Origin: Flavobacterium gyeonganense
GTDB taxonomy: Bacteria; Bacteroidota; Bacteroidia; Flavobacteriales; Flavobacteriaceae
Assembly (NCBI RefSeq): GCF_029625295.1
Contig: NZ_CP121112.1
Location: 4,030,001 to 4,094,000, forward strand
Reading direction: 5' to 3'
Length of the DNA: 64,000 bases
Of this stretch, positions 16,638 through 26,558 are shown piece by piece. A program made the position numbers and the translations under genes. The first letter of the stretch is position 1, and the number at the start of each line of letters is the position of its first letter. The notes under the pieces were generated by a model. The model saw only the letters and a list, made by a program, of their open reading frames with translations. It was not told where the DNA came from and did no database searches.

Positions 16638-17510
16638 ATGAGTGTTTTAGTTAATAAAGATTCCAAAATAATTGTTCAGGGATTTACAGGTAGCGAAGGA
16701 ACTTTCCACGCTTCTCAAATGATTGAGTACGGTACTAATGTTGTAGGTGGTGTAACTCCTGGAAAAGGAGGAACTAGCCATTTAGATCGTCCGGTTTTTA
16801 ACACAGTAAAAGATGCTGTAGATCAGGCTGGAGCTGATACATCGATCATTTTTGTTCCGCCAGCTTTTGCTGCTGATGCAATTATGGAAGCTGCTGACGC
16901 CGGAATTAAAGTAATCATTGCTATTACAGAAGGAATTCCTGTAGCAGATATGATTAAAGCAAATAATTATGTTAAAGAAAGAAATTCTAGATTAATTGGA
17001 CCAAACTGTCCTGGAATTATTACTCCGGGTGAGGCTAAAGTTGGTATTATGCCAGGTTTTGTTTTCAAAAAAGGATCTGTTGGTATCGTTTCTAAATCAG
17101 GAACTTTAACTTATGAAGCTGCTGACCAGGTTGTAAAACAAGGCTTAGGAATCACTACTGCAATTGGTATCGGTGGTGACCCAATTATTGGAACTACAAC
17201 TAAAGAAGCTGTTGAGTTATTAATGAACGATCCGGAAACTGAAATCATCATCATGATTGGTGAAATCGGAGGTCAATTAGAAGCTGATGCTGCTAAATGG
17301 GTTAAAGCTGATGGTAACCGTAAACCAGTTGTTGGTTTTATTGCAGGAGAAACTGCTCCAGCAGGTAGAACAATGGGACACGCAGGTGCTATTGTTGGTG
17401 GTTCTGATGATACAGCTGCTGCTAAAAAACAAATCATGAGAGACAACGGAATCCATGTTGTTGATTCACCAGCTGAAATTGGTAAAAAAGTAAAAGAAGT
17501 GTTGGGATAA
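16638..17510 (+). CDS. sucD: Succinate-CoA ligase, alpha subunit
   Basis: Alpha subunit of succinyl-CoA synthetase, which makes ATP or GTP from succinyl-CoA in the TCA cycle. The 290 residues hold the CoA-binding Rossmann domain (FTGSEGTFHASQMIEYGT near the start), the GPNCPGIITPGEAKVGIMPG segment, and the phosphohistidine H248 in GRTMGHAGAIVGG. The length is standard. The beta subunit gene (sucC) is not adjacent, which is common in Bacteroidota. A strong terminator follows directly. Confidence 0.97.
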   Translation: MSVLVNKDSKIIVQGFTGSEGTFHASQMIEYGTNVVGGVTPGKGGTSHLDRPVFNTVKDAVDQAGADTSIIFVPPAFAADAIMEAADAGIKVIIAITEGIPVADMIKANNYVKERNSRLIGPNCPGIITPGEAKVGIMPGFVFKKGSVGIVSKSGTLTYEAADQVVKQGLGITTAIGIGGDPIIGTTTKEAVELLMNDPETEIIIMIGEIGGQLEADAAKWVKADGNRKPVVGFIAGETAPAGRTMGHAGAIVGGSDDTAAAKKQIMRDNGIHVVDSPAEIGKKVKEVLG

Positions 17511-17537
17511 TCTCCAATATTCAAAATAACAAATTCC

Positions 17538-17570
17538 AAAAAAGTCTCAATATTTTGTTGAGACTTTTTT
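17538..17570 (+). terminator. Rho-independent terminator after sucD
   Basis: Perfect 13-bp stem: AAAAAAGTCTCAA (17538-17550) and TTGAGACTTTTTT (17558-17570) around a 7-base loop, ending in a run of T. It lies 28 bases past the sucD stop. Confidence 0.85.
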
Positions 17571-17607
17571 ACATTTTTAAGGTGTCAGGAATATAATTAA
17601 AAAATTG

Positions 17608-17636
17608 GCTACTCAGATTCTCAGAATCTGAGTAGC
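17608..17636. repeat. Perfect hairpin just upstream of the 17651 gene
   Basis: GCTACTCAGATTC (17608-17620) and GAATCTGAGTAGC (17624-17636) form a perfect 13-bp stem with a 3-base loop, 14 bases ahead of the start codon. There is no T-run after it, so it is not a standard terminator. It is an RNA structure in the leader, or a protein-binding palindrome. Confidence 0.75.
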
Positions 17637-17650
17637 TTAAAACAAGAAAA

Positions 17651-18079
17651 ATGAAGAAAGAATTAAAAAAGTTTGAAGTAAGTAATAGTTTTACTTTTAC
17701 GGTAGAAGACAGTTTAGAACAGGTCTGTAATGCTCCAGAAGGGAGTGCAGGAATTTTTATTGTGTATGCAGTTGAAGGTGATGCAAAGGAATTAATTATG
17801 GTAGCTTCTACAGGAACTGTTCAGAATGATGGTATTTTAAAAAGTAAAAATGGTGGTCTATATGATAAAATTGTAAATGGACACCAATTTGCCAAAACTG
17901 GAAGAAAATACTCATGGCCTTCACAAATGAAGTTAGAAAATATTGAAGCTCTTGAAGTGGTCTGGTATGAAACTTTTAATGCTGATGTTAAAGCTATTCC
18001 AACTGCAGTTGAAGGACAGGTTTTGCAGAATTTCCTTGATGAAAATGCAAAATTGCCTAGGTGGAATGTAGCTTTTTAA
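17651..18079 (+). CDS. Protein of unknown function
   Basis: 142 residues, no signal peptide or membrane segment. I do not recognise a family with confidence. The order of features (GIFIVYAVEG near residue 35, a MVASTGTV strand, an acidic EGQVLQNFLDE helix and the end LPRWNVAF) loosely recalls a degenerate GIY-YIG fold, but the key residues are not clear. It is preceded by a perfect 13-bp hairpin 14 bases before the ATG and followed by a terminator, so it is probably a single-gene unit. Confidence 0.7.
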   Translation: MKKELKKFEVSNSFTFTVEDSLEQVCNAPEGSAGIFIVYAVEGDAKELIMVASTGTVQNDGILKSKNGGLYDKIVNGHQFAKTGRKYSWPSQMKLENIEALEVVWYETFNADVKAIPTAVEGQVLQNFLDENAKLPRWNVAF

Positions 18080-18101
18080 AAGTCATTATTAATAAATACC
18101 T

Positions 18102-18136
18102 AAAAAAACCTTGTTAAATATTAGCAAGGTTTTTTT
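18102..18136 (+). terminator. Rho-independent terminator after the 17651 gene
   Basis: AAAAAAACCTTG (18102-18113) pairs perfectly with CAAGGTTTTTTT (18125-18136) around an 11-base loop, ending in seven T. It lies 22 bases after the stop. Confidence 0.85.
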
Positions 18137-18403
18137 GTATATAATTATGAAAATCTAAAAGTTTAAATATGAGTTTACTTTTTTATAAAAAAATTTGTTT
18201 TAAAATTTAAGCTAACTATATTTATAAAACAAAAACTAAATATAATGTTAAATTATAATTATGTTTTTGTAATTATTTACTTTCATCCTTATGACAATTA
18301 TATTTTAGCCCTAATAATTTAGTTTTTGAATAATTAATTAAACTAATAAATGCTGAATTTTTAAAAATAAGTTTGGGTGAAATTCTAATGTAAACCGGAA
18401 AAT
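18137..18403 (+). promoter_or_regulatory. AT-rich leader of the sigma factor gene with a -7 element
   Basis: Very AT-rich spacer. The only convincing signal is TAAGTTTG at 18368-18375, a match to the -7 consensus 28 bases before the sigma factor start; no -33 TTG lies at the right distance. A short run TTTTAGCCCTAATAA at 18303-18317 recalls the start of the structured RNA found at 28050, but nothing after it matches. No coding sequence seen. Confidence 0.4.
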
Positions 18404-19015
18404 ATGATGAAGACCCAAATCTTAACATTAAAAACTTACGACGATCGTAAACTTTGGAGCAAACTTAAAGCAGGAGATGAAAAATCTTTTTCCTTACTTT
18501 TTGAAAAGTATTATGGTGATTTAATTCATTATGGAAATTCATTTTCTCCTTTTGCAGAAAAGGTTCAGGATTGCGTTCAGGATGTATTTGCAGATATTTG
18601 GCTGTATCGTGAATCATTGCAGGAGCCTAATGTTGTAAAGGCCTATTTATTATCAAGTGTCCGAAAAAGAATTGCAAGATTGTATGAACGTGACCATATT
18701 TTTAAAAAAATTACAACCACCGATTCAATTGAGTTTCTTTTTGATTTTTCGGTAGAACATGAACTTATTGATGATGAGGCTACTGCTGAAAATGTGCTTT
18801 ATCTCAATAAATTACTAAATGAATTGCCTTCACGCCAAAAAGAAGCATTATTTTTAAGATACAACCAAGGATTATCAGTCGAACAAATTGCAGAAATGTT
18901 AGATGTAAATTATCAATCGGCAAATAATCTTTTACACCGCGGTTTACTTAAGCTTCGCCAGGAATGGAAGGGAAGTCTTTCTATCTTGGTATTGCTGTCG
19001 TCTGTTGTTAATTAA
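18404..19015 (+). CDS. ECF-type RNA polymerase sigma factor (FecI-like)
   Basis: 203 residues with region 2 (about 25-90; FSLLFEKYYGDLIHYG then VQDCVQDVFADIWLYR, which binds core and the -10 element) and region 4 (about 135-190; LPSRQKEALFLRYNQGLSVE, then a helix-turn-helix that reads -35). It matches the FecI-like group paired with FecR in Bacteroidota. The anti-sigma FecR gene follows 92 bases later and the SusC receptor gene after it, so this factor is expected to drive transcription of the uptake genes when the receptor signals. The start may be 18404 or the next ATG at 18407. Confidence 0.93.
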   Translation: MMKTQILTLKTYDDRKLWSKLKAGDEKSFSLLFEKYYGDLIHYGNSFSPFAEKVQDCVQDVFADIWLYRESLQEPNVVKAYLLSSVRKRIARLYERDHIFKKITTTDSIEFLFDFSVEHELIDDEATAENVLYLNKLLNELPSRQKEALFLRYNQGLSVEQIAEMLDVNYQSANNLLHRGLLKLRQEWKGSLSILVLLSSVVN

Positions 19016-19107
19016 AAATATCTTAAAAAAAATTAAAAAAAATCATAAATAGGTGAGTATATAATAAAAAAGCTGTCCTCTATGTTTTTGTAACCTTATT
19101 TCTATAG

Positions 19108-20217
19108 ATGCAAAAACGTAATTATTATATCGAAATTGAAGATTTTTTAGCAGATTCGTCATTTCAATTGTGGGTCTTGTCAAAAATTGATCAGCAAGGC
19201 TGGGAAGAATGGACATTAGAAAATCAGCAACGGGCAAAATTGGTTGAAGATGCCAGACTTTTATTGTTGGCAATGAAAGTACCAGAAAATAAAATTTCTT
19301 ACTCGGAGCTTACTACCGCACTACAATCCACCTGGATTAAGATTGAAGAAAAAGAGAATCGAAACAAAAGCATAAGAGATAATTCATTTAAGTATTTAAA
19401 GGTGTATTGGCGTAGTATTGCTGCTACTTTATTTTTTGCATTTTTATCACTTTGGTTTTACAATAATGAATTTAAGAGTAATGATTCTGTTGTAACTTAT
19501 AAGGAACTTCTAGAAGAAAATAATGAAGGACTCGTTGAGCAGACGAATAATTCTAATAAACCACAAATAATTACTTTGTCAGATGGCAGTTCAGTTTTAT
19601 TACAGCCAAACAGTAAATTAAGTTATCCTAAAATCTTTACCGGAAATCAAAGAAAAGTGTATTTATCAGGTGAGGGTTTTTTTGAAATTAGCAAAAATCC
19701 CCAAAAACCTTTTCTTGTTTATGCTAACGAAATCATTACAAAAGTTGTTGGTACTAGTTTTAGGGTAAGAGCTTATTCAGATCAGCCGAATGTTGAAGTA
19801 CTTGTTCGAACCGGTAAAGTTAAGGTAAGTTCAAATGAATTGGCAGGAGATTCAAAACATGAGGTTATTTTATTGCCTAATGAAGCTTTACGTTTTTTAA
19901 GAAAAGACCTAATTTTTAATAAAATAAGTAATATAACAGAGGATAAGTCATTAGCTAGGAATGTGGGCAATATTGAACAATTAAGTTTTGAATTTACTGA
20001 TATTCCGGTAGGACAGATTCTTACAACGATAGAACAAGCGTATCAGGTTGAAATTGATTTTCCTAAAGATAAATTAAAAGATTGTCATTTAACCACTTCA
20101 TTAAGTGATCAGCCTTTATCAGAAAAACTTAAAATTATTTGCAAGAGTATTGGCAATGATACGAGTTTTGAGATGAATGGAAATCAAATTGTAATAACAT
20201 CACAAGGCTGTAATTAA
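19108..20217 (+). CDS. FecR-family anti-sigma factor
   Basis: Inner-membrane anti-sigma factor of 369 residues. A cytoplasmic N-terminal part (1 to about 100, which holds the sigma factor) is followed by one membrane helix (about 102-118, SIAATLFFAFLSLWFY), the periplasmic FecR domain (about 150-260; ITLSDGSSVLLQPNSKLSYP and LSGEGFFEISKNPQKPF) and a C-terminal DUF4974-type domain (about 300-365). It should pass a signal from the STN domain of the SusC-type receptor encoded next to the ECF sigma factor encoded before it. Confidence 0.93.
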   Translation: MQKRNYYIEIEDFLADSSFQLWVLSKIDQQGWEEWTLENQQRAKLVEDARLLLLAMKVPENKISYSELTTALQSTWIKIEEKENRNKSIRDNSFKYLKVYWRSIAATLFFAFLSLWFYNNEFKSNDSVVTYKELLEENNEGLVEQTNNSNKPQIITLSDGSSVLLQPNSKLSYPKIFTGNQRKVYLSGEGFFEISKNPQKPFLVYANEIITKVVGTSFRVRAYSDQPNVEVLVRTGKVKVSSNELAGDSKHEVILLPNEALRFLRKDLIFNKISNITEDKSLARNVGNIEQLSFEFTDIPVGQILTTIEQAYQVEIDFPKDKLKDCHLTTSLSDQPLSEKLKIICKSIGNDTSFEMNGNQIVITSQGCN

Positions 20218-20281
20218 GTTTTTGATAATGGATATGTATAATAAATAATAATCAACTTGTTGCCTATGTAAAAAAAAACAA

Positions 20282-20314
20282 AAGTGCCGAAATGCTGTAA
20301 CATATTCGACACTT
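20282..20314. repeat. Hairpin in the fecR-susC spacer
   Basis: AAGTGCCGAA (20282-20291) and TTCGACACTT (20305-20314) can pair with one mismatch around a 13-base loop. There is no T-run. It may mark a separate leader for the susC transcript; weak evidence. Confidence 0.4.
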
Positions 20315-20401
20315 ATAAAAATTAAATAAATCTCTGTAAAGGTTTATTTATTGCGTTCTAAAAATACACGTGAATAGTATTAATCAAAACAAACCAAAAT
20401 T

Positions 20402-23400
20402 ATGAAAAAACCAGTTGTGAAACAACGATTACTCCATCGAATCATGAAAATAACGCTATTTCAGTTCGTCTTAGCACTTGTATTTTCAAGTGTCACCATG
20501 GCAAACAGTGTGAGTGGACAAAGAAAATTAGATACGAAAGTTACCATTGCAGTTGATAATTTAAGTTTGGATAATACGTTGTCTAAACTTGAAAAGTCTG
20601 CCCATGTGAAATTCTCATACAATTCAAGATTGCCTCAGTTAAATCAAAAAGTTAGTATCGAGGCAAATCAGGAAACTCTGGAAAGTATCCTTAACAGAAT
20701 TTTGAAACCATTCAATATTACTTATGCAGAAATAAGCAATCAGATTATTTTGCAAAAAAACGCAAAATCAGATGGTTTTTCTACAGATGAATCACATACA
20801 TCCTTATTTGAAATATTATCAGCTGGCCCTATTATAAAAGGAAAAGTTACAGATGTAAATGGTAGCCCTCTGCCTGGAGCCACTATACTTGCAAAAGGTA
20901 CTAAAATAGCTGTCCTGACTGATTTTGACGGAAATTTTTCTATTGAAATGCCTGCTAATAGCAGTCAGTTAGTAATTTCTTATGTAGGTTTTGAAACTAA
21001 AGAAATTGGAATAGAAAATACTTCTCCCACTATTGTTTTAAATGAAGCAGGACAGAACTTAAAAGAAGTTATTGTTACAACTGGATATGAAAAAACTTCT
21101 AAAAGGACTTTTACAGGAGCGATTAGTAAAATCTCAGCTGCTGAACTAAAAGTTGACGGAGTAGTGGATGTGAGCAGAATGATTGAGGGCAAGGCTGCGG
21201 GTGTAACTGTACAAAATGTTACCGGAACATTTGGTACAGCTCCTAAAATTACAGTTCGTGGATCATCTTCTATTTTTGGAGATACTAAACCATTATGGGT
21301 AATTGATGGTGTTGTGCAGGAAGATATTATTAATATTTCTTTTGCTGATTTAGCGTCAGGAAATTCTGAAACTTTATTAAGTTCTTCTGTAGCCGGTTTA
21401 AATTCTAATGATATTCAAAGCATTGAAATACTTAAAGATGCTTCGGCAACTTCTATTTATGGTTCAAGATCGTTAAATGGAGTTGTAGTTGTAACAACAA
21501 AACAAGGACGCAGGGACTCACCACTAAAAGTGAGTTATTCTGTTGAAAATACCGTGAGAACTGTACCAAATTATTCTCAATATGATATTTTAAATTCTCA
21601 GGAATCAATGAGTATTTTAAAAGAATTAGAAGGATACGGTGGGGATGGTAAGGGTTTTTTAGAAATAGCATCATCTCTTAACGGAAGATTTGGAGGTGTA
21701 TATAATATTTTGGCCAAACAAATTGATACTTACAACAACACAAATGGGGAGTTTGGTGTTAGAAATGATGTGGTTAGCCGTAATCAGTTTTTAAAAAAAT
21801 ATGAATTAGGCAATACAGACTGGTTTAGCGTATTATTTAGGCCTTCCATTACACAAAATCATTCTTTAAGCTTTTCAGGTGGTGGAAAAAATAATACATT
21901 CTATGCATCTCTTGGGTATTATAGTGATCCGGGATGGACAATTGCTGATAACGTAAAGCAGTTAACTTCTAATATTAAAGGAACCTTTTTTGTGAATGAT
22001 AGATTAAATGTGACTGTATCCACAATGGGATCTGTACGTAATCAAACTGCTCCTGGAAGTTACGAAAGCAAATCAGATCCCGTATATGGAAGTGTAAACA
22101 GAGAGTTTGATATCAATCCGTTTAAGTATGTTTTAAACACCAGCAGAACATTAAGGCCTTATGATGATAACGGAAATTTAGAGTATTACAGAAATAACTG
22201 GGCTCCTATGAATATTATCAATGAGCTTAATAACAACACTCTGGATATTAAAGTAAATGACATCCGTTTTCAATTGGATTTAGAATATAAAATAAATAAA
22301 AATTTAACTTATAATCTAACTGGTTCTTCGCGTTATGCAAATACATCAAGAGAGCATAAAGTTTATGAAGGTTCAAATGTAGCAGCAGCTTACAAAGCAG
22401 GTACAGCTTTAAGCCCGGAAGGTGAAAATTCTATTGTTCAGGAAGCTAATATCTTTTTATTTAAAGATCCTGATAATTTAACAGCGCCAAAAATATCTGT
22501 ACTTCCAAATGGTGGATTTTTAAGAAAATTCACGAATGAAATGACATCATATAACATTAGAAATAGTGTTAATTATAGAAATACATTAAACGAGAAGCAC
22601 GAATTAGAGGGTTTTTTGGGAACAGAACTTAGATCAGTAGATAGAAGTAGTGACAATTTTACTGCAGCAGGACTTCAATTTGACAGAGGTCTTACACCTT
22701 TTATTGATCCAAGATTTATTGAAAAAATTGTAAATGACGGAGACTCCTATTATGGATTTGATGCCGAAAGAGAAAGAACTGTTGGTTTTTTTGGTAAAGT
22801 AGGCTATACTTACGATCGACGTTATACAGCATCACTTACAGGTCGTTATGATGGTTCTAACAGACAAGGAAATAGCGGGTCAAACAGATGGTTACCAACT
22901 TATACAGTTAGTGGGAAATGGAATGTTACTGAAGAAAACTTCATGAAAACTTCAAAAAACATAAACAATTTAGCATTAAGAGCTTCCTACGGACTTACAG
23001 CAACTGCAGGACCAGCAACAAATTCATTGGCAATCTATAAAAGTTTTATCACGAATCGTCTTTTCTTACAAAACAGAGAGTCTGCAATATCAATTGACGA
23101 ATTACAAAATGGCGATTTAACATGGGAGAAACAATTTGAAACCAATATTGGTCTAGATTTAGGAATGTTTAACAATAGAGTACAGTTTGTAACAGATGTT
23201 TATAGCCGTAAAGCTTTTGATTTGGTTGATTTTGTAACGACTTCAGGTGTTGGAGGGCAAAGTATCAAGCAAGGAAATAATGCAGATATGGAGACTAAAG
23301 GACTAGAGGTAGGTTTTACGACTCAAAACATTGTAAATAAAGATTTTAAATGGGCTACAACCCTTAATTTTTCAGTTTATGATCAAAAAATTACGAAGTT

Positions 23401-24145
23401 GCAAAATAAGCCATCAGCTTTTAGCCTGGTGAACGGAAATGGCGGAAATGCATTAGGCAGCCCAAGAAATTCAATTTATTCATATGAATTTACAGGATTA
23501 AATAATCAGGGATTACCAACTTTCAAATTGCAGGATGGGGCTGATAATAATATGACTGATGCTGATTTTCAGGACACTAAAGATGTTACAAAATATCTTA
23601 AATATGAAGGTTCTATTGAGCCAAATAAATCAATTGGTTTAGCTAATACTTTTACTTATAAAAATTGGTCATTATATGTGTTTATTGTTGGCTCAGGAGG
23701 GAATAAAGTTCGTTTAAATCCTGTATATGATAGTGTTTATGATGATTTGACAGTGTTTACAAAAGATTTTACAAATCGTTGGATAAATCCTGGTGACGAA
23801 AACATTACGAATGTTCCTGTGATTGCTGATAAAAGGCTAATAGAAAACAATGGGGGGGAACGTACGTTAGCAAAAGCATATAATACCTATAATTACTCGG
23901 ATGTTAGAATTGCAGATGGAGATTTCGTAAGATTAAAAAATGTATCACTTAGCTGGGAGTTCCCTTCAGATTTAAAGAAAAAATTAGGACTAAGTATATT
24001 TTCATTAAAGGGATCAGCAGTGAACCCATTGTTAATTTATTCAGATAAAAGACTTAACGGTCAGGATCCTGAATTTCGTAATACTGGAGGTGTGGCTTTT
24101 CCAATCACATCACAATATACTTTTACCATAAACCTTTCATTTTAA
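20402..24145 (+). CDS. SusC/RagA TonB-dependent outer-membrane receptor with STN domain
   Basis: Outer-membrane channel of 1247 residues that imports a ligand with a SusD lipoprotein lid, powered by TonB. A long signal region (cleavage near residue 40, VSGQ) is followed by the STN signalling domain (about 42-118), a CarboxypepD_reg-like domain (about 144-215; GSPLPGATILAKGT), the plug (about 235-365; KEVIVTTGYEKTSKRTFTGA at its start and ASATSIYGSRSLNGVVVVTT later) and the barrel ending ITSQYTFTINLSF. The STN domain and the preceding FecI/FecR pair identify it as a signal-transducing receptor. The SusD gene follows at once. The substrate is unknown. Confidence 0.95.
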   Translation: MKKPVVKQRLLHRIMKITLFQFVLALVFSSVTMANSVSGQRKLDTKVTIAVDNLSLDNTLSKLEKSAHVKFSYNSRLPQLNQKVSIEANQETLESILNRILKPFNITYAEISNQIILQKNAKSDGFSTDESHTSLFEILSAGPIIKGKVTDVNGSPLPGATILAKGTKIAVLTDFDGNFSIEMPANSSQLVISYVGFETKEIGIENTSPTIVLNEAGQNLKEVIVTTGYEKTSKRTFTGAISKISAAELKVDGVVDVSRMIEGKAAGVTVQNVTGTFGTAPKITVRGSSSIFGDTKPLWVIDGVVQEDIINISFADLASGNSETLLSSSVAGLNSNDIQSIEILKDASATSIYGSRSLNGVVVVTTKQGRRDSPLKVSYSVENTVRTVPNYSQYDILNSQESMSILKELEGYGGDGKGFLEIASSLNGRFGGVYNILAKQIDTYNNTNGEFGVRNDVVSRNQFLKKYELGNTDWFSVLFRPSITQNHSLSFSGGGKNNTFYASLGYYSDPGWTIADNVKQLTSNIKGTFFVNDRLNVTVSTMGSVRNQTAPGSYESKSDPVYGSVNREFDINPFKYVLNTSRTLRPYDDNGNLEYYRNNWAPMNIINELNNNTLDIKVNDIRFQLDLEYKINKNLTYNLTGSSRYANTSREHKVYEGSNVAAAYKAGTALSPEGENSIVQEANIFLFKDPDNLTAPKISVLPNGGFLRKFTNEMTSYNIRNSVNYRNTLNEKHELEGFLGTELRSVDRSSDNFTAAGLQFDRGLTPFIDPRFIEKIVNDGDSYYGFDAERERTVGFFGKVGYTYDRRYTASLTGRYDGSNRQGNSGSNRWLPTYTVSGKWNVTEENFMKTSKNINNLALRASYGLTATAGPATNSLAIYKSFITNRLFLQNRESAISIDELQNGDLTWEKQFETNIGLDLGMFNNRVQFVTDVYSRKAFDLVDFVTTSGVGGQSIKQGNNADMETKGLEVGFTTQNIVNKDFKWATTLNFSVYDQKITKLQNKPSAFSLVNGNGGNALGSPRNSIYSYEFTGLNNQGLPTFKLQDGADNNMTDADFQDTKDVTKYLKYEGSIEPNKSIGLANTFTYKNWSLYVFIVGSGGNKVRLNPVYDSVYDDLTVFTKDFTNRWINPGDENITNVPVIADKRLIENNGGERTLAKAYNTYNYSDVRIADGDFVRLKNVSLSWEFPSDLKKKLGLSIFSLKGSAVNPLLIYSDKRLNGQDPEFRNTGGVAFPITSQYTFTINLSF

Positions 24146-24156
24146 TATAATTGATT

Positions 24157-25658
24157 ATGAAAAATATAAAAATAGCCTTATCTCTATTGATGCTTATTTG
24201 TATTAGTAGTTGCGATGATTTTCTTTCTGAAGTACCAGATAATAGATTGCAAATTGATACTCCTGAAAAAATATCAGAATTATTGGCAGATGCTTACCCG
24301 GATGGGTCTTATATTTCTATTACAGAAAGTATGACCGATAATGTATCTGACAATAAAACCTCACTTGTAAATATAAATAATGAGCAAAGTTTTAACTGGG
24401 AATTGCAAGATGATCAAACAAGCAGAGATACTCAGGGATTTTACTGGAATGCTGCATATAAAGCAATTGCTACAGCTAATAAGGCATTAGCGGCTATAAA
24501 AGAATTGGGAGACACCGCTGATCTTAATCCTCAAAAAGGAGAAGCTTTATTAGCGAGGGCTTATGCTCATTTTATGTTGGTTTCTATATGGTCTAATCGT
24601 TATAATCCTGCTACTGCTGCTACTGATCTCGGTATTCCGTATGTGACAGAACCTGAGGAGGTTTTGATTAAGAATTACAAACGTAATTCAGTAAAAGAGG
24701 TTTTTGATTTAGTAGAATCCGACATAAAAGAAGGCTTAAAGTATGTTACAAATGATTACAGGACAGAGTATTTAAAATATCACTTTAATAAAGAAGCGGC
24801 TAAAGCATTTGCTGCACGTTTTTACACTATAAAAGGAGATTGGGAAAAAGTCCTTGAATATACAGATGGGTTAGGAAACAAACCTGTTGGTAAATTAAGA
24901 GACTGGGCAGCTTATAATAGCTATGATTTTCCTAATAAACCTATCGAATATGCAAAAAATACGCAGGTTACGAATTTATTAGTTGGTTTTCCAAGTTCAA
25001 TTTGCGGCAGGGCAACTAATTTGAACAGATTTGCTTTTACCAGAGCAAAAGAAAGAGATGAAATACTTGGAAGCGAAACCAATATATTTAATAAGGATTG
25101 GTTAATCGATATTGTAATACAAGGAGCGAGTGGAGCTAATGTAGCAGTTTATAAATTTGATGAATATTTTAAATATACAAATTTAACAGCACAGATTGGT
25201 CTTCCTTATACAGGAGTTGTACTTTTTTCTAATGATGAAATGTTTTTAAATCGTATTGAAGCTCATGTTATGACCAATCAATTAGATATTGCCACCGCAG
25301 AATTAGAATATTTTTTAGGAACAAGAACAGATGGTTATACATCTACTGATGTGTTGACAAAAGCTAAAATATATGCAAAGTATCCTGTTATTGATAATGA
25401 ATATACTCCTTTTTATTCCCTAACTACGGAACAAGCTTCTTTTATTAAAGCAATTACTGAGGCAAGAAGAAGAGAGTTTTTGCATGAAGGACAAAGATGG
25501 TTTGATATCAAAAGATTTAATCTCGTGGTAGAACATGATACTTATAACGCTCAGGGACAAATAAGCAAAAAAACATTCTGGTTAAAGATGATAAGCGTCG
25601 TGCTGTGCAAATACCACTAAATGCATCTAACAATGGTATAGAAAAAAATCCGAGATAA
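24157..25658 (+). CDS. SusD/RagB-type lipoprotein, frameshifted near the 3' end
   Basis: Surface lipoprotein that pairs with the preceding SusC receptor to capture ligand. The start is the ATG at 24157 (a TTG 6 bases upstream is less likely); the lipobox is in ICISSCDD. TPR-like helical segments such as GEALLARAYAHFMLVSIWSN follow. The open frame stops at 25620 with the atypical tail FWLKMISVVLCKYH. Adding one A to the A7 run at 25567-25573 gives a continuation to the TAA at 25656-25658 that reads DDKRRAVQIPLNASNNG then IEKNPR, the standard SusD C-terminus. So one base is missing: a sequencing error, a mutation or phase variation. The span is 1502 bases, one short of a multiple of three; the repaired protein would be 500 residues. 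Confidence 0.9.
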
Positions 25659-25675
25659 ATTTAATTTAAACTATT

Positions 25676-26539
25676 ATGAAATTAATTAAAAAATATATAA
25701 AAATAGTATTGGCAGCTGGGATTATGTCAGTAATATCATGTTCTCACGAAGATCAGCCAACTCAAAGTACATTAGATTTTACTCAGCCTGTAAAAACAGA
25801 TTTAGATACATGGATAGATCAAAATTATATAAATCCTTACAATATTAGTGTTCAATATAAGTGGAACCAAAATGTAGTAGAACAAAATAGATTTTTATAT
25901 CCACCAGCTATTAATAAAGTACAACCTGCACTTGAAATAATCAAAAAGATATGGATAGATAGTTATAGTGCTATTGCAGGAAAAGATTTTGTTAAAATTA
26001 TTGCACCAAGAGATTTTGTTTTGGTAGGTGGTGTCAATGTAAACCCGGATAATGTTTCTAACACTTTAGGATTAGCCGAAGGTGGAAAGAGAATATCTTT
26101 ATTTCAGGTAGATTATGTTGATAAAAAAAATCGCGCAAGTGTTACGCAATTTGTACACACTATTCAGCATGAATACGTACATATTTTAAATCAGACTAAA
26201 ACTTTTGATGTAGAAGCCTGGGCAAAAATCACACCTAATGATTATACTTCAAATCCGTTTGGTATTACTGATGCTGCAGCTCAAAGGCTTGGATTTATTA
26301 GTGCTTACGCGAGATCAAATTATACAGAGGATTTTGCAGAAACTGCTGCAATAATTTTACTCATGTCAAAAGCAGAATACGACGCTTTATATGCAAGTAT
26401 CACCGTGCCCGCAGCAGTTACTGCTCTTAAGAAAAAAGAAGCTCTGGTTGTTCAGTATTACAGGGATGCTTTTAATATCGATTTTTATGCTTTAAGAGAC
26501 GAAGCTCAGAAAAACACTACTGATGTTTTAAATAATTAA
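25676..26539 (+). CDS. Zinc metallohydrolase lipoprotein of the SusCD locus
   Basis: 287-residue lipoprotein (lipobox SVISCSHED, C23). The zinc motif HExxH is present as HEYVHIL in FVHTIQHEYVHILNQT, and an ATTAAI-type acidic segment (DFAETAAIILLMS) follows at a distance that could give the third ligand. It matches the family of putative metallopeptidases found after SusD genes in Bacteroidota (known as substrate import-associated zinc metallohydrolase lipoproteins). It probably acts at the cell surface on the ligand or its carrier protein. It lies 17 bases after the corrected SusD stop and 19 bases before the DUF4302 gene. Confidence 0.85.
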   Translation: MKLIKKYIKIVLAAGIMSVISCSHEDQPTQSTLDFTQPVKTDLDTWIDQNYINPYNISVQYKWNQNVVEQNRFLYPPAINKVQPALEIIKKIWIDSYSAIAGKDFVKIIAPRDFVLVGGVNVNPDNVSNTLGLAEGGKRISLFQVDYVDKKNRASVTQFVHTIQHEYVHILNQTKTFDVEAWAKITPNDYTSNPFGITDAAAQRLGFISAYARSNYTEDFAETAAIILLMSKAEYDALYASITVPAAVTALKKKEALVVQYYRDAFNIDFYALRDEAQKNTTDVLNN

Positions 26540-26558
26540 AAACTTAAACAAAGGAATT

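Noticed and set aside
18303..18317. Start of a third structured RNA
   Set aside because: Only the TTTTAGCCCT prefix resembles the element; the hairpin and the 3' flank are missing.
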